Source: Agapetus fuscipes (lineage: Eukaryota > Arthropoda > Insecta > Trichoptera > Glossosomatidae). Taken from it: 64,000 bases of DNA. Every line of letters starts with the position of its first letter. Position 1 is the first letter of the stretch. The notes beneath the pieces are model-generated. The model saw only the letters and a list, made by a program, of their open reading frames with translations. It did not search any database and was not told the DNA's origin. A program made the position numbers and the translations under genes. The DNA lies in assembly GCA_951799405.1 (NCBI GenBank), contig OX637342.1, forward strand, positions 15,237,298 to 15,301,297. Reading direction: 5' to 3'. Below, piece after piece: positions 52,616 through 63,387 of this stretch.

Positions 52616-53034
52616 CTTATAACTCAGAGTATCTCAGAGTTCAGCAAGGATATTACTAAATCACACCCACTATCTTTTGAACACGTGTCTGAAGAATTAA
52701 CCGTTAGACTACGAGCGATCATAAAAAAATCGAGAAAAGTTTAGGCACCAGCGCGCTAGAAAGGACTCGAGGGTAAATTAAGTTGGCCTCACAATCTCTC
52801 CGGGATCACAAAGACGTTGAGACGCTATTCTGACAAATTGTGCCTTTAAACTGTGTGCGAAATAGTTTATATTAAAGGCAGTTTATACCAAGGTGGTTTA
52901 ATGATGAATTCCAATGAATAGATTCTAAATAAAAGCAAAGTTTTGGATCTTATAAATTTCGAAGACACATTTATTTTAAAAAATCCTTTTAGTGAAAACT
53001 TAAGAAGTGAAAACGATTATTGTGTTTTTTGAGG

Positions 53035-53218
53035 TAGATTCTAAGCTACACATTTAGTGTAATTTTTTGTCGCGATATTCCCGACGGCTCGTATGTGGCG
53101 ACTGGAACTTATTTATTTTATAGGTAAGGGGGCCAGTCTCACGCCAACCACTTTAGTTGAAGTGGATGTTTCACAGTTCGCGAGGAGTTGATATTTATTT
53201 CTTGTGACTTTTTGTTTG
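53035..53218 (-). mobile_element. SINE-A, 3' part
   Basis: CTAAGCTACACATTTAGTGT, GTCGCGATATTCCCG, CGTATGTGGCGACTGGAACT, GGTAAGGGGGCCAG, CCAACCACTTTAGTTGAAGT. No tRNA head. Confidence 0.6.
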
Positions 53219-53430
53219 TTATGGTAACGTGCCACAGATACATTATACTTCTCTTTCTGATTGTGGGCTACAGATACCTTTGCATTTGTTCACCCGATTT
53301 TTTCAATATACATGTTTTTTAAATTTTAATTTTAAAAGAAGAAATGGTAAAGCAAAAACAGCGAAAAGAAAACCGAATGGATTATAGCTTTGAAATTAAA
53401 AAAATGTGATATACAGTGTGATAATAGTGA

Positions 53431-53625
53431 TATTAATTAAATAAAACACAGTTTCAATTCACTTTTATATTCTTTTAATTTTGTCTAACGTTTTCGCCTA
53501 CAAGGCATCATCAGGACAATAATTAAAAGAATATAAAAGTGAATTGAAACTTTGTTTTATTTAATTAATAAACAATGAACTTTTACTGTGTAAACCACCA
53601 AACCCTTAAAAATATTGATAATAGT
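53431..53625. mobile_element. Palindrome D around an HHR unit
   Basis: Arms 53431-53480 and 53520-53570 (TTAATTAAATAAAAC.. GTGAATTGAAAC.. TTAATTAATA) are reverse complements. The loop is exactly the hammerhead motif 53482-53518. The right side continues to GAACTTTTACTGTGTAAACC and ACCAAACCCTTAAAAATATT, the family flank. Confidence 0.7.
53482..53518 (-). ncRNA. Hammerhead-like motif, best copy
   Basis: The minus strand shows TGTC, the canonical CTGATGA core, one extra T, GCC-TTGTA-GGC, GAAA, AACGTT, A at the cleavage position, and GACA closing helix I with TGTC. All universally conserved hammerhead core bases are present. The extra T before helix II is the one departure. A palindromic 2 x 50-bp stem surrounds it. 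Confidence 0.65.
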
Positions 53626-53944
53626 GAATTTGCAAGAGAGAAAATGTAGTGACCTTTTAACCTTTAAAATTACCATTTTTAGAACCTTTATTTACTGTCG
53701 TACCTATTTTAATTTATTTGTTATTTGTCCCAATTAAAATTGGCGATATAATTAAAGTTTATTGTATACGGTGCGACTACCCACAATTATAAAATAAATT
53801 AGTGAGAGAGCACAATAATTATCATTCGAGGATTTAATGCTTCCTGTGTAGATCATTAGGCTTTCCGCTCATTTCACAATTAGGTCAATTAAAATAGTGT
53901 TGGTACACTCACCTTGGTGATTACTCAACCCTCGGATGTCCAGG

Positions 53945-54040
53945 CATAAGCCCCACAACTTTTGCCGACCTTCCCTGAAACAGGGGTGACCATTTGCAAA
54001 GTGAACCATTTTTTACAGTATGGGTGGTCAGATAACAATC
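53945..54040 (-). repeat. RTE-tail, 5' part
   Basis: AGGCATAAGCCCCACAACTT, CCGACCTTCCCTGAAACAGG, GTGAACCATTTTTTACAG, TATGGGTGGTCAG. It ends 70 bases from an oppositely oriented copy. Confidence 0.65.
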
Positions 54041-54109
54041 ATAACAATCTGAAATCAAACCAAAGTCACATTGAAAGGAGTATATTGGTGCAAAAATGTA
54101 ATTTGTCGT

Positions 54110-54382
54110 GTGTGTGTGTTCCTTGACTTATAGGTTGGTATGCGGCTGACCACCCATGCTGTAAAAATGGTTCACTTTGCCAATGTCACCCCTGTCTCAG
54201 GGAAGGACGGCAAGAGTTGCAGGGTGTATGTCCATTTGAGATTTGATTTTTATGTTGTAGGTTCACATGAGGCATGTGCAAGCGCGAACTTGTACGTGTC
54301 TGGTTGTGAGAATGCATGTAATGTGAATCTTCAATGTAACATATCCTTGCAACTTAGATTAGATTAGATTAGATTAGATATT
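54110..54382 (+). repeat. RTE-tail copy, well preserved
   Basis: TTCCTTGACTTATAGGTTGG, TATGCGGCTGACCACCCATG, TCACCCCTGTCTCAGGGAAG, GCACATGAGGCATGTGCAAG-type words, then (TTAGA)n at 54352-54380 with five units. Confidence 0.8.
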
Positions 54383-54654
54383 GGTCACTGGTAGGAATCC
54401 AGACGGGGGTGGGAATTAGGAATAAAGGAGAAACACCGGAGAGACTACAACTGGCAGAAATCTAAGTCGAGGTGTTTTGAACACGCTATATATTCGTCAA
54501 AATCAACGAGCAACACAACCTTCCTGTTCGGAGGTCGGTACAACAGAGTGAGAGCTTACATACGAAATGACAGAAGACACAAAAACTATTTTTTTTTTCT
54601 TTTTACTTCTGATGGCTATTAGAGCTTTCTTCCTAATTTGACAGCCAGGGTATA

Positions 54655-54730
54655 TTCAGACCAGTCACAAAAGGTCCATCCGGCGTTACTTGACAATCGG
54701 TGCTTTGTAGCAATGACCAAGCTCGTAAAA
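54655..54730 (+). repeat. SINE-B fragment
   Basis: GACCAGTCACAAAAGGTCCA, TCCGGCGTTACTTGAC, GGTGCTTTGTAGCAATGACC, AAGCTCG. SINE-A starts at once after it. Confidence 0.5.
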
Positions 54731-54732
54731 AG

Positions 54733-55025
54733 TCCGGTTGATAGCTCAGTTGGTAAAATGATTCTATGCCAGGAGCAAGGGTTCGATACCCACCAAGGGT
54801 GTCAGAAACAAGTTTCAGTTTCATTTTTTATTTCAAACCCAGAAGAAATACCGGCAAGGTATACTCAGCCTTCACAAAAAATAAAAACCAACCCTCTCTG
54901 GAGATGGGAAAGCCATAAAGTGGTTGGTGTAAGGCCGGCCTCCTTAGTCGTAAAAATAAAAATAAATGCCCCTTCAGGAATAAAGCAGGCAAAAAAATAC
55001 ACTATTTGTGTAGCTTAGTTGCGTT
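54733..55025 (+). mobile_element. SINE-A, full-length copy
   Basis: GTTGATAGCTCAGTTGGTAA (box A), AGGGTTCGATACCC (box B), GGGTGTCAGAAACAAG, ATACCGGCAAGGTATACTCA, GTGGTTGGTGTAAGGCCG, TTCAGGAATAAAGC and TGTGTAGCTTAGTTGCGT. Confidence 0.75.
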
Positions 55026-55069
55026 GCGTATACTGAGACTCAGAGTCGGAGACAAAGTTCCCGACCAAG

Positions 55070-55165
55070 AGATTAAGACTCTGAATAAAATGACAGCTGT
55101 GCATTTATAATCTTAGATACAAAAAAAAAATGACGGTTGATTTGGTGCCTTAGAGGCTTGTAAAT
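55070..55165 (+). repeat. RTE ORF end relic
   Basis: AAGACTCTGAATAAAATGAC, ATGACGGTTGATTTGG. A degenerate version of the ..TLEKMKEV..RKKWRLI.. coding block. Confidence 0.3.
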
Positions 55166-55454
55166 AATTTAAAATTGTTAAAAGAAAAAATGATTAAAAT
55201 TTTATGAAGACCAAAAAACATTTTGGTTTGTATGTTGGTTTGGACAGGTTTCCCTACCACGCTGAAAAGGGTAGTTAACTTTAAAGCAAAATTTCAAACT
55301 AAGAGACTTCATACAAAAGCTTAACAAGGCGGTCCAACTATTCGGATATTAAATTCGAAAGGTCTTAATTAGTTCTCAGACAGTTGTTTATTTTTATTTT
55401 TTATTACTTGTTATCAGTTTATTTTAATTTTATTTGAATTAACAGTGATGAGTG

Positions 55455-55965
55455 CTTTTATCTAATCTAATCTAAACTGCAAAGATGTATATCTAAACTG
55501 CAAAGATGTATATCATTTAAGATTCATATGAAACGCATTCCATGTATAAGTTGGCACTAACACATGCCGCATGTGGACCTACAATATAAAACCCAATCTC
55601 AAATCAACATAAGCCTTGCAACTCTTGCCGTCCTTCCCTGAAACAGGGGTGACATTGGCAAAGTGAACCAATTTTTATATTATGGGTGGTCAGCCGCAAA
55701 ACAACCTATAAGTCAAGGAACATCCATTACAAATTTAATTTTTTTAAATCAATAAATAACAATATATACATGGACATAAAAAACTAAATCATAAAACCAA
55801 TTTCACTTTAACAAACCCTAGCCGCCAACATCACAGATCAACCGCCATTTCTTTCTATCCTTGCATACTTCTTTCATTTCCTCCAGAGTCATAACCTTCT
55901 TCATACAAGCTCTTCTTTTATTATGACTCTGGATATTCCATTCATTCGCAAATACATACAGCACA
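55455..55965 (-). mobile_element. RTE-tail copy with UTR and ORF end
   Basis: Minus strand from CCAGAGTCATAATAAAAG (coding KKVMTLEEMKEVCKDRKKWR, then IDQP-type stop region near 55835) through GTTTTATGATTTAGTTTTTT, CCTTGACTTATAGGTTGT, CCGCATGTGGACC, to the TTTAGATTAGATTAGATAAA end. A local direct repeat CTAAACTGCAAAGATGTATAT occurs twice near 55483-55515. Confidence 0.75.
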
Positions 55966-56044
55966 ATATTTTTTTAACTCGTTGATAGTAACCAGTAAAT
56001 GCATTCATGTTTCACAAAAACCCCGTTTTGTATAAAAACGCTAA

Positions 56045-56110
56045 AGAAGAGCCATTTTTTAAAATAAGGGTGGTCAGCCGCATAATAACCTATAAGTCAA
56101 GGAACATTTT
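56045..56110 (-). repeat. RTE-tail 5' fragment
   Basis: AAAATAAGGGTGGTCAGCCG, CATAATAACCTATAAGTCAA, GGAACA. Only the first 60 bases of the tail. Confidence 0.5.
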
Positions 56111-56234
56111 AAAAGTTCGAAAACTATGTTATTCGATTTTCCATGCTTTTGGGTGTTTTTTTTTACGGTAAATAAGAGATATTAACTTGAATTTATGTGC
56201 TGTTTGGTCAATACGATAAAAAACTCAGTTTGAA

Positions 56235-56563
56235 ATTTGTTGAGTATACCACAACACGATAATGCGCCAGCGCACACGTCATCACTTGTATCAGATTTTC
56301 TGCCTCAAAAGCACAATAATCGTTCTTCAGCTGCCGTGACCACTATTTTGGCCTCATTTATTTGTTTCCTCAAATATGGAAACAAACTATGGGAGTTGTG
56401 TTTCTTTGGCTACTATAAAGCATAAGAGAAAAAGACGGCATTGTCGAAAGAGCTCTAGATTATTCCAAAGAGCGGAATTTAGAAATGCTTCAAAATTTTG
56501 AAGAAATGTTTGATAAACGTATTTCATCTGAGAAGGATTACTTTGCGGGGAAATAAATAGAAA
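56235..56563 (+). pseudogene. mariner-family transposase relic
   Basis: QHDNAPAHTSSLVSDFL at 56250-56300 is the mariner block around the second catalytic Asp (HDNAxxHT). Further on, in a different frame, LEMLQNFEEMFDKRISSEKD and YFAGK then stop match the mariner C-terminus (..CI..xGDYFEG). The N-terminal DNA-binding domain and first Asp are absent, and the frames are broken. Mariner cuts and pastes at TA dinucleotides. No inverted termini are visible here. Confidence 0.6.
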
Positions 56564-56619
56564 ATAATAAATAAATACAGGCTTTTCAAGAAAATACTCG
56601 TGAAATGAAATATTTTTTA

Positions 56620-56795
56620 AGTAACTGTAACCCTGCCTCCATTCCACTAGGGGAGGCTTAAGCCTCTACAGATTTGTATCCATATTTCCTTGCATACCTT
56701 TTTTCATTAGTTCACCTTTTTCATCCATTTTCTCCTTCTACATTCACTTCTTTTTTGTTCGAACCTTAACTTTCTCGGGCTTCCTTGCCAGATTT
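56620..56795 (-). repeat. RTE 3' end relic
   Basis: GTAACTGTAACCCTGCCTCC, ATTCCACTAGGGGAGGC, TTTTCATCCATTTTCTCCTT and CCTTCTACATTCACTTC follow the RTE 3' end order. Confidence 0.55.
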
Positions 56796-57077
56796 TTTTC
56801 TTATTTAGACTTATTAAAAGTTTTAAACGATTTCATGCAAAATGCATTTGTATGCCTATTATAGTGGCAATACGTACAACGTGGACTTAGTAGGGAAAGT
56901 TTATCATGCCCCTAATGGTCATTTAATAGTTGGATCGTGCATCCTTCTCTCTCTCAGCACATCCTCGTCTAATTCGGTCAAACTGTTTCACATTTGAAAC
57001 ATTATATATTATACTTGCATTGAATGTATGGCATGTAATCTAAGTTACTCATGGAGCATCCAACTTCTTACTGCGTA

Positions 57078-57275
57078 GACTGTAATCTGTAATCTAAGTT
57101 GCGAATATATAGTAACATTAAAAATTCATATTAAATGCATGCCCACATACAGTGTGTAATTTTATGCTAACAAATGCTGCGTGTGTTCTTTTTTTTTTAA
57201 TCCAAACCTTAAATGAAAATTGAGCCTGCAACTTTTGCCGATGTCAGCCTCATACTTACCTAGCAACAGTCTTAA
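57078..57275 (-). repeat. RTE-tail copy, diverged
   Basis: CTGTAATCTAAGTTGCGAAT, ATGCATGCCCACATACAG, ACAAATGCTGCGTGTG, TGCAACTTTTGCCGATG. Part of the centre is missing. 56800-57075 has nothing recognised. Confidence 0.55.
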
Positions 57276-57507
57276 GGAACTTTGTGACTTGTGACTATTT
57301 GAACTATTGTGACTCTGGATATTCAATTCATTCGTTATTTAAAGAATTTCAGGAATCAGTCCGATATATTTTATGAAAACAAATGCCGGATATATTCACT
57401 TGCAAAACTAACTGAAGATGCTTTATTGTTAGACGAATATTGATATTAAAATTAAATTGAATATTTTTTTAAATCTGTACGTCTTACAAAATTAAGAAGG
57501 CTTATCA

Positions 57508-57555
57508 GTCTCTCGACATTTTGCCCCCTCTTAGTCAGCTTCTTCAAGAGACTTG
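57508..57555 (-). ncRNA. Degenerate hammerhead-like motif
   Basis: The minus strand shows TCTC/GAGA helix I, TTGAAGA (C3 changed to T), then a long helix II region ending GGGGC, AAAA in place of GAAA, TGT and C. It follows the layout but several core bases are altered, so I treat it as a relic. Confidence 0.25.
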
Positions 57556-57754
57556 TATTTTGAGTAGACAACACAAACGCACATATTATGATTGAAATAA
57601 AATAATAACAACGTCAAATTTAAGAAAGAAATAAAAGGATATCAAATGAAATATTTGTTTTCTCATTTTGCATAATGAAGGCTTAGTTTTATTCAAAGCA
57701 AAAATGAAAGGCCTTTGGGCATGTAAGAACTTATACCACAAGTATAAAACAAAG

Positions 57755-57862
57755 CTCCTCTCGATTGTGTAAATCGAAAATGTATAGAATATACGACGGC
57801 ACTCTTAGTGAGTGATTTAGTTTTCATACATTTTTTCGATTTACGCAATCGAGGGGAGTACA
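57755..57862. repeat. MITE-5, better copy
   Basis: CCTCTCGATTGTGTAAATCG, AAAATGTATAGAATA and TTCATACATTTTTTCGATTT, ACGCAATCGAGGGGAG form inverted ends around CACTCTTAGTGAGTG. Confidence 0.6.
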
Positions 57863-58236
57863 CGCAATGTTGTTTACTCGGGTAATGGTAACAGGTACAT
57901 GGTAAAGATGGGTCTTCGAATAGTCCTTTGGCTTTTCAAAATGACAAATACTTCGGGCATTTCAGGCACTGAAAAAACGCCCGGACCACTCGTTAAAAAA
58001 GGGTAAACTTGCAAATAACAGGCAAAATACCACTTGGCGAAGGCAAACAAGAAAGAAAGAGAAAATCATACCGCTGGAAACCTGAAATTTATAACATTCT
58101 ACATGCCACTTGACTAAGGGTTGCCCTCTTCTTAAGCCCGACCTTAAATATTAAACTTTTGGTTATACTGAAAAAATATGGAAAATAACACACTCTCTAC
58201 GAATTCCGTTTCAGTATCCATTCCTTTTTGAGATAA

Positions 58237-61236
58237 ACTGTAAACTGTAAACTGTAACTCTGTCGCCATTCCGCTAGGGGTGGCCAGAGCCTCTGCAGAG
58301 TTGCCTCCATTTTTTCCTATCCTTACATACCTCCTTCAATTCATTCATATCCATCACCTTTTTCATGCATTTTCTTCTTTTACGCTCACTTTATATATCC
58401 CATTCTTTCACAATCTCCTCAATCTGATCACTCCATACTTTTCTCGGTCGTCCCTTCCCTCTTTTTCCTTTCACACTTTCTTTGTATACATACTTTGTCA
58501 GTCTATCATCATTCATTCTTTCCACATGTCCAAACCATCTCATCACATTCTTTTGTACCTTAACTTTCACATCCTCTTTCAAATTACATTCTTTTTTTAC
58601 CCATTCATTCCTAACTCTATCCCTCAGAGTTTTTCCTGTCATGCTTCTCAAATGCTTCATTTCCACCGTACATACTTTACTCATTTCGCTATCGTTCACT
58701 GTCCATGCTTCACTTCCATACATCAAAGTCGTTAACAATATGCCATTGTGTACCGCCATTCTCAGATCCATCGTCAATCGCTTGTTCTTTACTATTCTTC
58801 CTATTGCACCGACCACTTGTTTTCCCTTGCACACCCTATTCTCAAGTTCTCTTGTTATCTTTCCATTCTTCTCAAACATACTTCCCAAGTATCTAAATTC
58901 ATCCACAATTTCAACTTTCGTACCATTCAACAAAAACGTGCATTCTTCATTTTCATCCGTTCTGTCAAAAATCAGTACTTTCGTCTTACTTGCATTAATT
59001 TTCAACTTGTTCACACACAGAGCATGGTTCAGACTAGAGAGCATTGCCTGAAGCTCTGCTGCTGAATCAGCAATTAGTACTGCATCATCAGCATAAAGCA
59101 GAACTCCGACTTTTCTCTCTCCAATCTGTATGCCATGCCCTTCCAGATTCGCTTGTTTAACACAATGATCCATAATTATATTGAATAACCACGGGCTCAT
59201 TATGCAACCCTGTCTCACACCCTTGTACACATTAAAATACTCGCTGTATTCTCCATCCACCCTGACACACGCCCTGCTATTTAGATAGATGGCGCGTATC
59301 GCGTTCAGAAGTGCTTTATTCACACCATACCTCTCAAGCACACACCACATCATACTTCTATCCACCGAGTCGAAGGCTTTCTCAAGATCTACGAAAGCCG
59401 CGTAGACCTTTTTATTTACGGCTAGCTGTTTTTCGACGATCTGTCGAAGCGCGAATATCTGGTCTACGCAACCTCTTTCCGGCATAAAGCCAGATTGTAT
59501 ATCTGAGACCTTCTCCTGTGTGGATAATCTTACCCTATGGATAAGAATCTTGCATAGCACTTTACCTGGCACACTAAGAAGGCTAATCGGTCTGAAGTTA
59601 CGGCAGTCTTTTTTGTCACCTTTACCTTTGTAGATTGGCACAATGACCGCCTCTCTCCAGTCCGATGGAACCTCCTTGACACTAACACACAATTCGCAAA
59701 GCTCTTTCATCCATTCAATTACACATTCTCCTCCCGCTTTCATCATCTCAGGTCTCACACCATCCACACTTGCAGCTTTCCCATTCTTTAATTCCTTTAT
59801 GACCTTTCTTACTTCTTCTTTCGATATTTTCAAAACATTGCCCTCATCATAATCTCCTTTCACAGTTAAATCACATTCTTCTTCACCAAAAACCTCATTA
59901 AAATATTCTTTCCATCTCTTTTTTACATCGTCTTTATTCCACAGAATGTCTCCGCTTACATTTTTGATTCCCGGAGTTGTGGACCTACAACTGTCGTTGT
60001 TTTGTCTCACCCAGCTCCAGAACATCTTTTTATTGTCAGAGAAGTCATTCTGTGCTCTTTCACTCAATTTTTCTTCCATTCTTCTCTTACTCATTTGAAC
60101 TTCATTCTTCGCTAGCCATTTTTTCGCTCTGTATTCAGTCTCTAACACTTTATTCTTTCTGTCATTAATCCATTTTAAATAACTCTCTTTCTTCTCTTTC
60201 ACTGCTTGTTTAACCCTATCATTCCACCATTCATTGCCTTTTCTATGCCCAATCGTAACTTCACCGCATACTCTCTTTGCGCTTTCGACCAAACATGTTT
60301 TAAATGTTTTCCACATTTTTTCTACACATGCATTCTTCACAAGTTCCTTGCATTCATCCGATTTCAAAATCTGGCTTATTTCAGCTTCAAAATCATTCCT
60401 GACATTTTCATCATCTAATTTTTCCACTTTCACTCTTTTCATCTTAATCACTTTCGTTCTTTTCCTATCTTTTACTTCGCCTATCATTACTTTTGCACAC
60501 AAGAGATGATGGTCTGAGCCCACGGATATACCTTGGTAGACTCTGACATCTCTTATGGCACCTCTCATACATTCTTCCATACATATGTAGTCAATGACTG
60601 TGCGAGTATTTGGCCCATACCACGTGTATGTGTGCACGTCTTTATGCTTATACCAAGTATTTGATACAAACATACCATGCTCCACACACACGTCAACAAG
60701 CCGTCTCCCACTGCCATTGATGACACCCCTTCCGTTTGGTCCTATTACCCTTTCATACTCTTCCTTTCTTCTACCCACCCATCCGTTCATGTCACCAAGC
60801 AGAATCACCTTTTCTTCTTTGTCTTTCATTCTGATTTTATCGTCAAGCATATCCCAGAATTCATTCTTAATCTCCATACATTCTGAATCTACTGGCGCAT
60901 AGCATGCTATCAGTAGAAAATTCGTTCTATCGTACTTGATCCTTACTAGGAGAATCCTAGGGGAGATCCATTCATAATTCCTGATATAGCTCTTCACACA
61001 TTCACTAAAAATCACACCAACACCCTGTCTAGGACATCCATCTTTCACACCTGAGTAAATGAACAAATTTCCATTACTCATAACTTTCTCTCCTTCACCT
61101 TTCATTTTAGTTTCAGCTACACATAAAATTTTAATTTTTCTCTCATTCATCTCTTTCAATAGTTCTTCTTCCTTATTTTTCATACCTCTTACATTCAAAG
61201 TTAGATAAAGATAAGAATAAGTTTTAAAGGGAATTT
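58237..61236 (-). mobile_element. RTE-type LINE, nearly full ORF
   Basis: 3 kb on the minus strand. The 3' end is an ACAGTTT-type microsatellite (58237-58260), shared with 8989-9010. The 5' limit is near 61236, where an in-frame stop occurs and the TLNVRGMK start of the endonuclease domain begins. No 5' UTR or ATG is recognisable, so the copy is probably truncated by a few codons. MITE-1 sequence begins at 61247. 57890-58230 shows no feature. Confidence 0.85.
58274..61198 (-). pseudogene. RTE endonuclease-reverse transcriptase ORF with one premature stop
   Basis: 935 residues are open from the LNVRG codon (TTG at 61196-61198) to TAA at 58391-58393. The frame goes on 38 more codons (SERKRRKCMKKVMDMNE.., ..GSGHP) to TAG at 58274-58276, and the copy at 8989 has CAA at the TAA position. 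The APE-type endonuclease is at about 1-240 (AETK E29, GDMNGW 135-140, DYICM, SDHH 228-231). The RT spans about 480-760 (VDLEKAFD 603-610, GVRQGCIMSP, YADD 702-705). A C-terminal domain with RWFGHVERM and GKRGKGRPRK, typical of RTE-type ORFs, follows. It acts in target-primed reverse transcription. One nonsense codon removes only the last 39 residues, so this copy is close to intact. Confidence 0.88.
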
Positions 61237-61246
61237 ATATAATTCG

Positions 61247-61440
61247 CTCCCCCAGTTCTTGTTTACCGTATACGCCAATCTTGTCAAATATGACTTTTTC
61301 ATGCAGTTGTCTTATGAATCAAATTCTACACAATCTGAGCTAAGAAAAAACGTAAAACTCGATAATGTGAGAGTTCTTTTAAATATTTTTTAAATAAATT
61401 TCTTGTTTTTATAAGACACATTGGTTCCATATTCTGAAAG
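61247..61440. repeat. MITE-1, truncated copy
   Basis: CGCTCCCCCAGTTCTTGTTT, ACCGTATACGCCAA, ACACAATCTGAGCTAAGAAA, ATAATGTGAGAGTTCTTTT and AAGACACATTGGTTCCATA. The distal terminus is missing. 61445-61810 is AT-rich with no gene. Confidence 0.65.
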
Positions 61441-61919
61441 TAAAGGAGATTATTAGCTTTACAAATATGACCTTTTATTTATATTGAAATACGCTTTGAT
61501 GTAAATTTTATTTTCTTTTCTTTTTTAATTAAAATTAAAAAGTAAATGCATACTATTTAGCTTTGTTTTTCATAAATTTGTAAGTTTTCTTTTGTTGAGA
61601 CAAGTTAAAATATGTAGAAAATTTGGTAGACATATTATGTAATGAAAAAATCGCTTCTTCCATTGAAAAAGTATGAGATATAATGTGTATTTTTTGTAAA
61701 TCAGATAGTTTTATTTTCAAATTGCTCTTGTGCATTTATTTCACCTCAAGTATTTTAGACCTCCTTACGTCATTTGTAAGAAGACACCTGTTGATTAAAA
61801 AAAATATATACTTTCTCATAATAATGAATTTTCACTTTGTAAATACACTAACTGTAAAAAAAAAAACAAAGACGTTTAATATACCTACTAAATTAAGATT
61901 CCAGGCAATCATCAATCAG

Positions 61920-62108
61920 GCAATCAATGTCACCCCTGTTTCAGGGAAGGTCGGCAAAAGTTGTGGGGCTTATGTTCATTTGAGGTTTGCATTTTATTTG
62001 TAAGTACGCATTCAGCATTTGTAAGTGCAAACTTCACGTGTTGGTTTGTGGGCATACATCCGAGAGCTTTAAATGAATATATCCTTGCAACTTAGATTAT
62101 AGATTATT
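61920..62108 (+). repeat. RTE-tail copy, 5' shortened
   Basis: ATCAATGTCACCCCTGTTTC, AGGGAAGGTCGGCAAAAGTT, TTCAGCATTTGTAAGTGCAA, and CTTGCAACTTAGATTATAGA. 62110-62530 shows only a CGTTAACGGGCGTT-type GC-richer stretch near 62330. Confidence 0.65.
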
Positions 62109-62562
62109 ATTATCTGCTTTTGTAATGAGGCTGACTACTCTTTCAGCACATTAACAAGTCTTAAACAAATTAATGCATTGCATAATACAAAGATTTTTCT
62201 TAGTAACGAAATAAACAGGACGGAAGCAAGCTTAGTACATTTACCATAAAAATATGATAATAGTATTTTTCCTTCCGCGATATGTTAATAGTTTTATGTA
62301 AATTATTGTGCTAGCGTTTGTTTCCGTAACGACTCGTTAACGGGCGTTATCTAGCCTAACGGCGTTGCACGTTACAACGAGTAGTTAAGTCGTTAGCTCT
62401 GCGAAGATTCCTCCATCTTTTCACGTACATAATTTTGGTCCATTTTTGGAAAATTCTAGTTTACACTGAAGGGGATTTTAATATAAAAAGTGGAGTTTGT
62501 AAAGACGTAAATAAATACAAGAGCCGGGCTACTCATGTATGTAATAATAATAATAATAACAG

Positions 62563-63281
62563 GCTGATTTATTTTAAATTACACATGATAAGAGAGCGCC
62601 GTTTTTGTGTGTGTCACACCTCAAGGGCCCTCTCCGATCATGGATAAGACTTTCTAAACAAGTGTGCCTTGAGTGCTCCTCGAAATACACCCACAGATTT
62701 GGAGTTCTTCACTCCGGGTGGCAGTCTGTTCCACTCCACCGGCCCCGCAACACGGAAAGCGCGGTCTCCGAAGTTTGTACGAATCTGACGGCGCGGCTGA
62801 ACCAAATTGACTACTCCATCACCCGCAGATCTGAGTGTCTGCCTCCTAACACCCATTTCAACAGGTGAAATCATATCAGCCAGATAAGGTGGGGCCAAGC
62901 CATTGATGGCTTTATATACCATTAAACAAACACGGAAGACCACCCTCTCCGGGAAACGAAGCCAATGAAGTTTTTTTAACAGCGGGGTGATGTGAGCGAA
63001 TTTGGGAATCCCGAATATGAGTCTTGCTGCCGAATTCAACACAGATTGAAAGCGATTAAACTGTTTCTTCGGCTGACCACTATAAAGCGTCGAGCAATAG
63101 TCAATCCGAGACATCACAAACGCACTCACCAGGGTCTTAACCGCATCTGACGGCAGACATTTTCTTATTGCCTTTATTTGGCGAAGCGAAAAAAAAGAAG
63201 AAGCTATTGTGGCATCTATTTGCCTATCCAGTGTCAGGTTACGATCCAGTAAGACTCCTAGAAGTCTTACCGAATCAGATT
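62563..63281 (-). mobile_element. La LINE, copy 2 (5'-truncated)
   Basis: Same structure as 6047-6935: an RT C-terminal coding part and a 3' UTR with GAGAGGGCCCTTGAGGTGTG and AAAAACGGCGCTC. It ends at (TAA)n (62540-62562). The 5' break is at a TTAATGCAA repeat near 63281. Confidence 0.8.
62638..63279 (-). pseudogene. La reverse transcriptase, C-terminal fragment, copy 2
   Basis: An open frame without stops from SDSVRLLGVLLDRNLT (63279) through FVMSRIDYCSTLYSGQ, LNSAARLIFGIPKF, HWLRFPERVVFRVCLM and FGDRAFRVAGPVEWNRLP to FRKSYP. It is about 80% similar to the first copy by eye. Only the region after the RT palm is left, so no activity is expected. Confidence 0.8.
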
Positions 63282-63387
63282 AATGCAACCAGAGATTAAT
63301 GCAATCAGAGTAATGCAACAAAAAACTATTTTAACATTAATAATATTTTTTAGTGTTGATCTGTTAACACAGTGAAAGTCCATTTTT

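Noticed and set aside
58280..60902. Several plus-strand open frames of 60-190 residues.
   Set aside because: They are antisense to the RTE ORF and rich in Ser/Phe/His as expected from its codon pattern.
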